From positions 249,629 through 313,628 of the forward strand of contig NZ_NNBK01000011.1 in assembly GCF_002803075.1 (NCBI RefSeq): DNA of 64,000 bases. The letters run 5' to 3'. The notes below the pieces were generated by a model. That model was not told the origin of the DNA. It did not search any database and saw nothing but the letters and a program-made list of their open reading frames with translations. Each line of letters opens with the position of its first letter. The first letter of the stretch is position 1. Of this stretch, positions 7,295 through 15,731 are shown in pieces. The translations under genes were made by a program, and so were the position numbers. The stretch comes from Streptomyces sp. CB01373. Lineage in GTDB: Bacteria > Actinomycetota > Actinomycetes > Streptomycetales > Streptomycetaceae.

Positions 7295-8749
7295 ATGCCT
7301 GAGAACACCGCGCCCCTGTCCAACGAGTCCACCGCCTTCCGTGCCGCCCTCGACGTGATCCGCGCCGTCGAGCCGCGCGTGGCCGACGCCATCGGCCAGG
7401 AGGTGGCCGACCAGCGCGAGATGCTCAAGCTGATCGCCTCCGAGAACTACGCCTCCCCGGCCACCCTGCTGACCATGGGCAACTGGTTCAGCGACAAGTA
7501 CGCCGAGGGCACCGTCGGCCGCCGCTTCTACGCCGGCTGCCGCAACGTCGACACCGTCGAGTCGCTGGCCGCCGAGCACGCCAGGGAACTCTTCGGCGCC
7601 CGTCACGCCTACGTCCAGCCGCACTCCGGCATCGACGCCAACCTCGTCGCCTTCTGGGCCGTCCTCGCCCAGCGCGTGGAGGCACCCGCCCTGGAGAAGG
7701 CCGGGGTCCGCCAGGTCAACGACCTCTCCGACGCGGACTGGGCCGAACTGCGCCAGGCCTTCGGCAACCAGCGCATGCTCGGCATGTCCCTGGACGCCGG
7801 CGGGCACCTCACCCACGGCTTCCGCCCGAACATCTCCGGGAAGATGTTCGACCAGCGCTCCTACGGCACCGACCCGGTCACCGGCCTCCTCGACTACGAG
7901 GCCCTGCGCGCCTCCGCCCGCGAGTTCAAGCCGCTGATCATCGTCGCGGGCTACTCGGCCTACCCGCGCCTGGTGAACTTCCGGATCATGCGCGAGATCG
8001 CCGACGAGGTCGGCGCCACGCTCATGGTCGACATGGCCCACTTCGCGGGCCTGGTCGCCGGCAAGGTCCTCACCGGCGACTTCGACCCGGTTCCGCACGC
8101 CCAGATCGTCACCACCACCACCCACAAGTCCCTGCGCGGCCCGCGCGGCGGCATGGTCCTGTGCGACGACTCCCTCAAGGACCAGGTCGACCGGGGCTGC
8201 CCGATGGTCCTCGGCGGTCCCCTCCCGCACGTCATGGCCGCCAAGGCCGTCGCCCTGGCCGAGGCCCGCCGGCCCTCCTTCCAGGACTACGCCCAGCGCA
8301 TCGTCGACAACTCCCGCGCGCTCGCCGAGGGCCTGACGCGCCGCGGTGCCACCCTCGTCACCGGCGGCACCGACAATCACCTCAACCTGATCGACGTCGC
8401 CTCCTCCTACGGCCTCACCGGCCGCCAGGCCGAGGCCGCCCTGCTCGAGTCCGGCATCGTCACCAACCGCAACGCGATCCCGGCCGACCCGAACGGCGCC
8501 TGGTACACCTCCGGCATCCGTATCGGCACCCCCGCGCTGACCACCCGCGGTCTGGGCACCGCCGAGATGGACGAGGTCGCCGGCCTGATCGACCGTGTCC
8601 TGACGGCCACCGAGCCCGGCACCACCGGCAAGGGCACCCCCTCCAAGGCCCAGCACGTCCTCGACCCGAAGATCGCGGACGAGATCTCCCACCGGGCCAC
8701 GGACCTCGTGGCGGGCTTCCCGCTCTACCCGGAGATCGACCTCGGCTGA
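7295..8749 (+). CDS. glyA: serine hydroxymethyltransferase (long form)
   Basis: PLP enzyme converting serine and tetrahydrofolate to glycine and 5,10-methylene-tetrahydrofolate. At 484 residues it is longer than the usual 420 or so. Landmarks are LIASENYASPA, HAYVQPHSGIDANL, VDMAHFAGLVAGK and the PLP lysine (about Lys278) in TTTTHKSLRGPRGG. Extra sequence sits after the PHSGIDAN block (about residues 125-165). The ATG at 7295 was preferred over the one at 7274 because GGAGGT ends five bases upstream. The upstream ZTP riboswitch ties expression to one-carbon supply. Confidence 0.95.
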   Translation: MPENTAPLSNESTAFRAALDVIRAVEPRVADAIGQEVADQREMLKLIASENYASPATLLTMGNWFSDKYAEGTVGRRFYAGCRNVDTVESLAAEHARELFGARHAYVQPHSGIDANLVAFWAVLAQRVEAPALEKAGVRQVNDLSDADWAELRQAFGNQRMLGMSLDAGGHLTHGFRPNISGKMFDQRSYGTDPVTGLLDYEALRASAREFKPLIIVAGYSAYPRLVNFRIMREIADEVGATLMVDMAHFAGLVAGKVLTGDFDPVPHAQIVTTTTHKSLRGPRGGMVLCDDSLKDQVDRGCPMVLGGPLPHVMAAKAVALAEARRPSFQDYAQRIVDNSRALAEGLTRRGATLVTGGTDNHLNLIDVASSYGLTGRQAEAALLESGIVTNRNAIPADPNGAWYTSGIRIGTPALTTRGLGTAEMDEVAGLIDRVLTATEPGTTGKGTPSKAQHVLDPKIADEISHRATDLVAGFPLYPEIDLG

Positions 8750-8762
8750 CCCGCCCCCACAG

Positions 8763-8810
8763 GGGACGTGAAGGCCCCGTGACCCGCGGGTCACGGGGCC
8801 TTCACGTCCC
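8763..8810. terminator. long perfect hairpin between glyA and trpS
   Basis: A perfect 23-bp stem (8763-8785 / 8788-8810) with a two-base loop begins 13 bases after the glyA stop. It is symmetrical and would terminate either strand. Confidence 0.8.
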
Positions 8811-8909
8811 GCGTTCTCACAGCCTTGCCGCACCGCGCGCCAGGATCCGGTTCCCACCTGTTTCCGGCCGGTTCCGGATCGGGCCCCCTTACCTGAGAGA
8901 ATGGTGAGC

Positions 8910-9923
8910 ATGGCGACTGACCGACCCCGCGTGCTCTCAGGAATCCAGCCCACCGCCGGATCGTTCCACCTCGGCAACTACCTCGGCGCCGTACGCCAGT
9001 GGGTGGCCCTTCAGGAAACCCACGACGCCTTCTACATGGTCGTCGACCTGCACGCGATCACGGTCCAGCAGGACCCGGCCGAGCTGCGGGCCAACACCCG
9101 GCTCGCCGCCGCCCAGCTGCTGGCCGCCGGTCTGGACCCGGCCCGCTGCACGCTGTTCGTCCAGAGCCACGTCCCCGAGCACGCCCAGCTCGCCTGGGTC
9201 ATGAACTGCCTCACCGGCTTCGGCGAGGCCGGCCGCATGACCCAGTTCAAGGACAAGTCCCTCAAGCAGGGCACCGACCGGACCTCCGTCGGCCTGTTCA
9301 CGTACCCGATCCTCCAGGTCGCCGACATCCTGCTCTACCAGGCCAACGAGGTGCCGGTCGGCGAGGACCAGCGCCAGCACATCGAACTCACCCGCGACCT
9401 CGCCGAGCGTTTCAACGGCCGATTCGGCCAGACCTTCACCGTCCCGGACGCGTACATCCTCAAGGAGACGGCGAAGATCTACGACCTCCAGGACCCGACG
9501 ATCAAGATGAGCAAGTCGGCGTCGACGCCGAAGGGCCTCATCAATCTCCTGGACGACCCGAAGGCCACCGCCAAGAAGGTCAAGAGCGCGGTGACGGACA
9601 CCGACACCGTCATCCGCTACGACCCGGAGACCAAGGCGGGCGTCAGCAACCTCCTGACGATCTATTCGACGCTGACCGGGGCGGGTATCGGCGAACTGGA
9701 GGAGAAGTACGCCGGCAAGGGCTACGGTGCGCTCAAGACGGACCTCGCCGAGGTCATGGTGGAGTTCGTGACGCCGTTCCGGGAGCGGACCCAGCAGTAC
9801 CTGGACGACCCGGAGACCCTGGACTCGATCCTGGCCAAGGGCGCGGAGAAGGCGCGCGCGGTCGCGGCGGAGACCCTTTCCCAGGCGTACGACCGGGTGG
9901 GTTTCCTGCCCGCCAAGCACTGA
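8910..9923 (+). CDS. trpS: tryptophanyl-tRNA synthetase
   Basis: Class I aminoacyl-tRNA synthetase charging tRNA-Trp. It has 337 residues, the usual length for the bacterial enzyme. The HIGH motif appears as FHLGNYLG near the N-terminus and KMSKS is at residues 199-203. The GEDQRQHIELTRDLAERFN segment is also characteristic. The ATG at 8910 was chosen over the ATG at 8901 because GAGAG at 8895-8899 is better spaced from it. Streptomyces often carry two TrpS paralogues, one linked to indolmycin resistance; I cannot say from this alone which type this is. Confidence 0.95.
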   Translation: MATDRPRVLSGIQPTAGSFHLGNYLGAVRQWVALQETHDAFYMVVDLHAITVQQDPAELRANTRLAAAQLLAAGLDPARCTLFVQSHVPEHAQLAWVMNCLTGFGEAGRMTQFKDKSLKQGTDRTSVGLFTYPILQVADILLYQANEVPVGEDQRQHIELTRDLAERFNGRFGQTFTVPDAYILKETAKIYDLQDPTIKMSKSASTPKGLINLLDDPKATAKKVKSAVTDTDTVIRYDPETKAGVSNLLTIYSTLTGAGIGELEEKYAGKGYGALKTDLAEVMVEFVTPFRERTQQYLDDPETLDSILAKGAEKARAVAAETLSQAYDRVGFLPAKH

Positions 9924-10086
9924 GGCGCACCACCGCACACGCGCATCGCGGCGCAGAGCGCTGTACATCACTGCGGCTGCGCCTGCCCACAACGGTGTGG
10001 TGGTCGTACAGTCATAGCCGGACGGCAGTGACGAAACGGCTGAGAACGAAACAGAAGAACACATCCGGCACGACGAAGGAGACGAC

Positions 10087-10668
10087 GTGGGGACCGTAAC
10101 GATCGGCGTGTCGATCGCGGTCCCGGAGCCCCACGGCAGCCTGCTCCAGCAGCGGCGCGCGGGCTTCGGCGACGCCGCGGCTCACGGCATCCCCACGCAC
10201 GTCACCCTGCTCCCGCCGACGGAGGTCGACTCCGCGGAGCTGCCGGCCGTGGAGGCCCATCTGACGGAGGTGGCCGCGGCCGGGCGTCCCTTCACCATGC
10301 GGCTGTCCGGCACGGACACCTTCCGGCCGCTGTCCCCGGTGGTCTATGTGCGCGTCGTCGAGGGCGCCGAGGCGTGCGCGGGGCTGCAGCAGCAGGTCCG
10401 CGACCCCTCCGGGCCGCTGGCGCGCGAACTCCAGTTCCCCTACCACCCGCATGTGACGGTGGCGCACGGCATCGACGACGCGGCGATGGACCGCGCCTTC
10501 GAGGAGCTCGCCGGGTACGAGGCCGAGTGGGCGTGCACCGGGTTCGCCCTGCACGAGCAGGGTCCCGACGGGGTGTGGCGCAAGCTGCGGGAGTTCGGCT
10601 TCGGCGGCAGTACGGTGGTGCCTCCGCAGGCGGCCCCCGTGGACAGCGGCACGCTGCCCGCCCGGTAG
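10087..10668 (+). CDS. 2'-5' RNA ligase / 2H phosphoesterase family protein
   Basis: It has 193 residues with the two HxT motifs that define the 2H superfamily: HVTLLPP near residue 39 and HVTVAHG near residue 122. Together they form the catalytic pair acting on 2',3'-cyclic phosphate or 2'-5' phosphodiester bonds. The GTG start has a clear GAAGGAG ribosome site about seven bases upstream and a possible TACAGT -10 box at 10007-10012. The natural substrate of actinobacterial members is not known to me. It is convergent with the reductase gene downstream. Confidence 0.85.
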   Translation: MGTVTIGVSIAVPEPHGSLLQQRRAGFGDAAAHGIPTHVTLLPPTEVDSAELPAVEAHLTEVAAAGRPFTMRLSGTDTFRPLSPVVYVRVVEGAEACAGLQQQVRDPSGPLARELQFPYHPHVTVAHGIDDAAMDRAFEELAGYEAEWACTGFALHEQGPDGVWRKLREFGFGGSTVVPPQAAPVDSGTLPAR

Positions 10669-10719
10669 ACGCTTCCCCCGGCGTTCCCGCACGGCGGCGA
10701 ACGGACACCGCCCGGACCG

Positions 10720-11484
10720 CTACAGCGGCAGCCGCCGGTAGACCGCGCGCGGCAGATGCCGCAGCACGGTCGTCACCACCCGGAGCACACCGGGCACCCA
10801 CACCGTCTCCGAGCGCCTGCGCAGGCCGAGTTCGACGGCGGTGGCGACTTGCTCCGGGGTGACGGTGAAGGGTTCGGCCTCGCGGCCGGCGGTCGCCCTG
10901 GAGCGCACGAATCCGGGGCGTACGACCATGACGTGCACCCCGGTGCCGTACAGCGCGTCGCCCAGGCCCTGGGTGAAGGTGTCGAGGCCGGCCTTGCTCG
11001 AGCCGTAGATGAAGTCCGCGCGGCGGGCGCGTTCGCCCGCGGCCGAGGAGAGCACCACCAGCGAGCCGTGCCCCTGGTTCTGCAGCCCCTGCCCAGCCAC
11101 CAGGCCCGCGGACACCGCCCCAGTGTAGTTCGTCTGCGCGACGCGGACCGCGTTCAGTGGCACCCGCTCGTCGTACGCCTGGTCGCCGAGGACGCCGAAG
11201 GCCAGCAGCACCATGTCGATACGGCCCTCGGCGAAGACCTTGCCGAGGACCGTCTCGTGGGAGGCGCAGTCCAGCGCGTCGAAGGGCACGGTGCGCACCT
11301 CCACCCCCAGGGTGCGCAGATGCGCGGCGGCCTCCTCCAGGGCCGGTGAGGGGCGGCCCGCCAGCCAGACGGTCCGGGTGCGGCGGGCGATCAGGCGGCG
11401 CACGGTGGCCAGGGCGATCTCGGATGTGCCGCCGAGGACCAGCAGTGACCGGGGAAGACGCGAGAGACGGGGGGCATCCTTCAC
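10720..11484 (-). CDS. short-chain dehydrogenase, DprE2-like (decaprenylphosphoryl-2-keto-ribose reductase type)
   Basis: SDR-fold reductase of 254 residues. The nucleotide-binding start SLLVLGGTSEIALATVRRL and the LAGR that follows match the DprE2 subgroup, which reduces decaprenylphosphoryl 2-keto-erythro-pentose to the arabinose form in mycobacteria. The YGSSKAGLDTF segment carries the catalytic Tyr and Lys. The start was set at GTG 11484, where family similarity begins and a TACAGT box (minus strand) lies eight bases upstream; an in-frame GTG at 11541 is the alternative. No DprE1 oxidase gene is adjacent, so the pathway role is uncertain. Confidence 0.75.
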   Translation of the reverse strand: MKDAPRLSRLPRSLLVLGGTSEIALATVRRLIARRTRTVWLAGRPSPALEEAAAHLRTLGVEVRTVPFDALDCASHETVLGKVFAEGRIDMVLLAFGVLGDQAYDERVPLNAVRVAQTNYTGAVSAGLVAGQGLQNQGHGSLVVLSSAAGERARRADFIYGSSKAGLDTFTQGLGDALYGTGVHVMVVRPGFVRSRATAGREAEPFTVTPEQVATAVELGLRRRSETVWVPGVLRVVTTVLRHLPRAVYRRLPL

Positions 11485-11570
11485 GGCAGACGACTGTATC
11501 GTCCGGTTATGCGTGTTTTGACGCAGAAACGCGGTGTTCACGTTGCCACGGAGCGGGCACAGTCGGAATC

Positions 11571-12533
11571 ATGGACTGGCTGAAGAAGCTTCCCGTCGTC
11601 GGGCCGTGGGTGGCCCGCCTGATGGCCACGCACGCGTGGCGGTCGTACGAACGTCTGGACCGGGTCAAATGGTCGCGACTGGCCGCCGCCATGACGTTCA
11701 TCAGCTTCATCGCGCTGTTCCCGCTGCTGACGGTGGCCGCCGCGGTCGGCGCCGCCACGCTCAGTCCGGAGCAGCAGCACACGCTCCAGAACAAGATCGT
11801 CCAGCAGTTCCCGGGCCTGGGGCAGCAGTTGGACATCAGTGCCCTGGTGCAGAACGCCGGCACGGTCGGGCTCATCGCCGGTGCCGCCCTGCTGCTGACC
11901 GGCGTCAACTGGGTCGCCCAGACGCGGGACTGCCTGCGCGCCGTCTGGGAGCTGCCCGACCCGGAGGAGAACCCGCTGATGAGCAAGGTGAAGGACGCGG
12001 GCGTCCTGATCGGCCTCGGCGGCGCGATGCTGGTCACGCTCGTCGTGTCCACCATCGCCTCGGCCGCCGTCGGCTTCATCTCCCGGGAGATCGGGCTGGC
12101 CGAGCACGGCTGGGGCAGTGTCCTGTTGCGGATCATCGCGTTCGCGGTCGCCGTGCTGGCCGACTTCCTGGTCCTGCTGTACGTCCTCACCCTGCTGCCC
12201 GGCGTCGAGCCGCCGCGCCACCGGCTGCTGGTCGCCGCGCTGCTCGGCGCGGTCGGCTTCGAGCTGCTGAAGCTGCTGCTGAGCGGCTACATCCAGGGCG
12301 TGGCGGCGAAGAGCATGTACGGCGCCTTCGGGGTCCCGGTCGCCCTGCTGCTGTGGATCAACTTCACGTCCAAGCTGGTCCTGTACTGCGCCGCCTGGAC
12401 GGCGACGCAGAGCGGTGCGGACGACGGGAGCGGTGCGCCCGATGAGGACGGGGGCGGCGACGGCGGCCGGGCCGTCGATCTCAGGGGCGGGTCCGGCGGC
12501 GCATCAGGTCCGGCAGCGGCCAGCGGCGGTTGA
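11571..12533 (+). CDS. YihY/virulence factor BrkB family membrane protein
   Basis: It has 320 residues with about six membrane helices. The N-terminal YihY hallmark is visible as RLAAAMTFISFIALFPLLTV, with INFTSKLVLYCAAW in the last helix. The family was once mis-described as RNase BN; its biochemical role is unsettled, though export of small molecules is suspected. The ATG at 11571 directly precedes the conserved helix. The acidic Gly/Asp-rich tail overlaps the end of the convergent carboxypeptidase gene by 53 bases. Confidence 0.85.
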   Translation: MDWLKKLPVVGPWVARLMATHAWRSYERLDRVKWSRLAAAMTFISFIALFPLLTVAAAVGAATLSPEQQHTLQNKIVQQFPGLGQQLDISALVQNAGTVGLIAGAALLLTGVNWVAQTRDCLRAVWELPDPEENPLMSKVKDAGVLIGLGGAMLVTLVVSTIASAAVGFISREIGLAEHGWGSVLLRIIAFAVAVLADFLVLLYVLTLLPGVEPPRHRLLVAALLGAVGFELLKLLLSGYIQGVAAKSMYGAFGVPVALLLWINFTSKLVLYCAAWTATQSGADDGSGAPDEDGGGDGGRAVDLRGGSGGASGPAAASGG

Positions 12534-13740
12534 CCAGGAAGGCCCCGGCCGCGAGCAGCACCAGCACGCCACCGGCGACTGCCAGGGCGATCCCCGCCCC
12601 GCGGGAGCCGTTCTGGACGGACGCGTGCGCCACGGCCGCGGCGGACGAGCCGTCGTCGGTCCGGCCCGCGGAGGGCTCGGCGCCCGGCTCCGCCTTCGCC
12701 TCGGCGGCGCTCCTGGGCGGCACGAGCTCGCCCACCGGGCGCGCCTTGCCCAGGGCGGCGAAGCCCCAGTCGAAGAGCTTGGCGGTCTCCTTGTAGACCT
12801 CGTTGTGGTCCGGCTTGCCCGGGTTCATCACCGTCACCAGCAGCACCCGGCCGTCGCGCTCGGCGACGCCGGTGAAGGTGGCTCCCGCGTGGGTGGTGTT
12901 GCCGTTCTTCACCCCGGCTATGCCCTGGTAGACCGAGATGTCGTAGTCGCCGCTCAGCAGCCGGTTGGTGTTCTGGATCTCGAAGGAGCCGCGGGAGGTC
13001 TTGCCCTTCTTGTTCTTCTTGGTCTCGCCCGGGAACGACGCCCGCACGGTCGAGCAGTACTCGCGGAAGTCCTTCTTCTGCATCCCCGAACGGGCGAACA
13101 GTGTGAGGTCGTACGCCGACGAGACCTGGTGGTCGGCGTCGTAGCCGTCCGGGCTCACCACGTTGGTGTCGAGCGCCTGGAGTTCCTGCGCGTGCGCGTT
13201 CATGTCCTCCACGGTCGGCTTCGTGCCGCCGTTCATCGCGGACAGTACGTGCACGGCGTCGTTGCCGGAGCGGAGGAACACGCCCAGCCACAGGTCGTGG
13301 ACCGTGTAGGTCTCGTTCTCCTTGACGCCGACCAGGCTGGAACCCGCGCCCACGTCGGCCAGGTCGGCCGGGGTGACCTTGTGCGTCTGCGTCCGGGGGA
13401 ACTTCGGCAGCACGGTGTCCGCGAACAGCATCTTCAGCGTGCTGGCCGGAGGCAGCCGCCAGTGCGCGTTGTGCGCGGCGAGCACCGCGCCGGACTCGGC
13501 GTCGGCCACGATCCAGGAGCGGGCGGTGAGGTCCTTGGGCAGCACGGGGGCGCCGTTGCCGAGGTCGACCTGTGTGCCGGGCAGGCCCAGGCGGGCGCCG
13601 CCGACGGTGGACATCCCTGCCGGGGGAGTGGCCGAGGGGACAGGCGCGGCGAGAGCGGCTGGCGCGGCCAGCGAGGCGGACAGCAGGGCGGCGGAGGTGA
13701 TCACCAGTGATCGGCTGATGATCTTATTGGGTGCGGGCAC
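12481..13740 (-). CDS. D-alanyl-D-alanine carboxypeptidase (serine-type, S11 PBP)
   Basis: Exported penicillin-binding protein trimming pentapeptide stems in peptidoglycan; 419 residues. The signal peptide (residues 1-30, about SRSLVITSAALLSASLAAPAALA) precedes the catalytic set: PASTLK (SxxK), RSGN (SxN) and KNG in GVKNGNTTHAG, the usual actinobacterial variant of KTG. A C-terminal Ala/Glu-rich linker and a membrane helix (GIALAVAGGVLVLLAAGAFLV) with Arg-rich tail anchor it. The GTG at 13740 gives a normal signal peptide. No strong ribosome site is visible, so the start is less certain. Confidence 0.85.
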   Translation of the reverse strand: MPAPNKIISRSLVITSAALLSASLAAPAALAAPVPSATPPAGMSTVGGARLGLPGTQVDLGNGAPVLPKDLTARSWIVADAESGAVLAAHNAHWRLPPASTLKMLFADTVLPKFPRTQTHKVTPADLADVGAGSSLVGVKENETYTVHDLWLGVFLRSGNDAVHVLSAMNGGTKPTVEDMNAHAQELQALDTNVVSPDGYDADHQVSSAYDLTLFARSGMQKKDFREYCSTVRASFPGETKKNKKGKTSRGSFEIQNTNRLLSGDYDISVYQGIAGVKNGNTTHAGATFTGVAERDGRVLLVTVMNPGKPDHNEVYKETAKLFDWGFAALGKARPVGELVPPRSAAEAKAEPGAEPSAGRTDDGSSAAAVAHASVQNGSRGAGIALAVAGGVLVLLAAGAFLVNRRWPLPDLMRRRTRP

Positions 13741-13831
13741 GGTCGGAAACGTACCGGGCGCGGGCAGTGGCGTGCCGTCCGCCCTCCCACCCCGGACGCG
13801 GAGCCCGGTTCCGGGCGGCGATACTGAACGT

Positions 13832-14071
13832 ATGAAGCTCAGCCGCCCCGTCTCCTGGTTCCTGCTCGCCTTCGGGGTGTGGAGTTGGGTCATTTGGGTC
13901 ACTTTCGTTAAAAATCTCATCAAGGACGGCAGCGGTCTGGCGTTCGACCACGGGCACCCGACGGCGTACTTCTGGGTGCATCTGGCGCTCGCCGTCGTCT
14001 CCTTCGTATTGGGGACGGTCATCGGGGGCATCGGGTTGCGCGGACTGCGTGCACTGCGCCGGACGTCATAG
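13832..14071 (+). CDS. SCO4848-family small membrane protein
   Basis: It has 79 residues and two membrane helices (about 8-30 and 47-70). The beginning, MKLSRPVSWFLLAFGVWSWV, matches the Streptomyces family named after SCO4848. Function is unknown. The codons around 13890-13917 (ATT, ACT, GTT, AAA, AAT) are unusually AT-rich for this genome. It is divergent from the carboxypeptidase and 78 bases upstream of the metallophosphoesterase gene, with which it may be co-transcribed. Confidence 0.85.
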   Translation: MKLSRPVSWFLLAFGVWSWVIWVTFVKNLIKDGSGLAFDHGHPTAYFWVHLALAVVSFVLGTVIGGIGLRGLRALRRTS

Positions 14072-14149
14072 CGTTCCGGACAGCTCCACGGGGCCTTTCG
14101 CGGGGGCGGGGGCCGGCACACCAGGCATCAGGCGGAAGGAACGGACGGC

Positions 14150-15562
14150 ATGGTGGTCGTCTTCGTGCTCGTGGCGCTGCTCGTGCTCAGCGGGGTGGTG
14201 GCGGCCAACTGGTATCTGTGGCGCCGCCTGTTCCGCGACACCACCCGCGGACCCGGTCCGGTACGCCGCGCGGGCGCGGTCCTGATCGCGGGCGGCTGGG
14301 TCCTGGCCGTCGGGGCCCTCGTCACCGAGCAGGCGGGCGCCCCCTTCTGGCTCCAGCGCACCCTGGCCTGGCCCGGCTTCCTCTGGCTCGCCCTGGTGCT
14401 GTACCTGCTCCTGGCCACCCTGGCGACGGAGCCCCTCCGCCCCCTCCTGCGCCGCCTCCTGCCCACCGGGCCGCGGACGGCCGCACCGGCTCAGGACACG
14501 GCGGCACCCGCGCGGGAGTCCGCCGCCGCGCCGCAGCCCGAACCCGTGCCGGTGTCCGCCCCCGAGCCGGGCCCGGCCGGGGAGGCGTCGTCCGCCGCCG
14601 CGCCGGCGGACACCGGCCCGTCCACGCCCCCTCCGGGTCCGGGCGGCCCGCTGTCCGCCGTGCAGGCACCCGCCGACGCGCCGTCCGGCCATGAGCCGGC
14701 CACCGGTGACGGCGCGCCGGCGGCCTCGCGTGGCCTTTCCAGCCGGCGGCTGTTCGTGTCACGGGTCGTCGGGGGAGGCGCCGCCGCGGTGGCTCTGGGG
14801 ACCGTCGGGTACGGGACCTACGGGGTGCTGCGCGGGCCGCGGGTGAAGCGGGTGACCGTGCCACTGGCGAAACTGCCGCGGGCGGCGCACGGGTACCGGA
14901 TCGCCGTCGTCAGTGACGTCCACCTCGGACCCGTCCTCGGGCGCGGATTCGCGCAGAAGGTCGTCGACACGGTCAACGCGACCCAGCCCGACCTCATCGC
15001 CGTCGTCGGGGACCTGGTGGACGGCAGCGTGAAGGACCTCGGACCGGCGGCGGCACCGCTGGCCGGGCTCCGGGCGCGGCACGGCGCGTACTTCGTCACC
15101 GGCAACCACGAGTACTTCTCCGGCGCCGAGCAGTGGGTGCGGGAGGTGCGCCGTCTCGGCCTGCTCCCCCTGGAGAACGCGCGCACCGAGCTGCCCGCCT
15201 TCGACCTGGCCGGCGTCAACGACGTACGGGGCGAGAGCGAGGGGCAGGGCCCCGACTTCGAGCGGGCGCTCGGCGACCGGGACACGGCACGCGCGTGCGT
15301 CCTGCTCGCCCACCAGCCGGTGCAGATTCACGAGGCCGTCCGGCACGGTGTGGACCTCCAGCTCTCCGGCCACACCCACGGCGGCCAGCTCTGGCCCGGC
15401 AGCATCCTCGCGGCCGCCGCCAACCCGACCGTCGCGGGCCTGGAGCGCTACGGCGACACCCAGCTGTACGTCAGCCGCGGCGCGGGCGCCTGGGGCCCGC
15501 CCACACGGGTCGGCGCCCCCTCCGACATCACCGTCGTCCAGCTCGCCTCCCGGCAGACGTAG
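14150..15562 (+). CDS. membrane-tethered metallophosphoesterase
   Basis: It has 470 residues. Three hydrophobic helices occupy about residues 2-25, 40-60 and 65-90. A long Ala/Pro/Glu-rich linker (about 105-190) follows, then a further hydrophobic segment behind an RRLF sequence. The calcineurin-like domain (about 235-465) has all the metal-binding blocks: VVSDVHLGP, VGDLVDG, TGNHEYF, LLAHQP and SGHTHGGQLWPG. The domain is probably extracytoplasmic, acting on phosphodiesters or lipid-linked phosphates, by analogy with YkuE-like proteins; this is inference. Confidence 0.9.
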   Translation: MVVVFVLVALLVLSGVVAANWYLWRRLFRDTTRGPGPVRRAGAVLIAGGWVLAVGALVTEQAGAPFWLQRTLAWPGFLWLALVLYLLLATLATEPLRPLLRRLLPTGPRTAAPAQDTAAPARESAAAPQPEPVPVSAPEPGPAGEASSAAAPADTGPSTPPPGPGGPLSAVQAPADAPSGHEPATGDGAPAASRGLSSRRLFVSRVVGGGAAAVALGTVGYGTYGVLRGPRVKRVTVPLAKLPRAAHGYRIAVVSDVHLGPVLGRGFAQKVVDTVNATQPDLIAVVGDLVDGSVKDLGPAAAPLAGLRARHGAYFVTGNHEYFSGAEQWVREVRRLGLLPLENARTELPAFDLAGVNDVRGESEGQGPDFERALGDRDTARACVLLAHQPVQIHEAVRHGVDLQLSGHTHGGQLWPGSILAAAANPTVAGLERYGDTQLYVSRGAGAWGPPTRVGAPSDITVVQLASRQT

Positions 15563-15731
15563 AGACCGCGGAACCCTCCCGGAAACGCTCGAACAACAAG
15601 TCTTCGTAACTTCTTCTCATTCTCCCCAGGCCCGGCTTCCCCCTGGCGAAATGCGTGTGATTAGGTAACGGGCGCCACTCAGGTGTGTGGTTTGTGTAGA
15701 AGGGCCCAAAAGGGGTCTGGGGAGGGTACGG

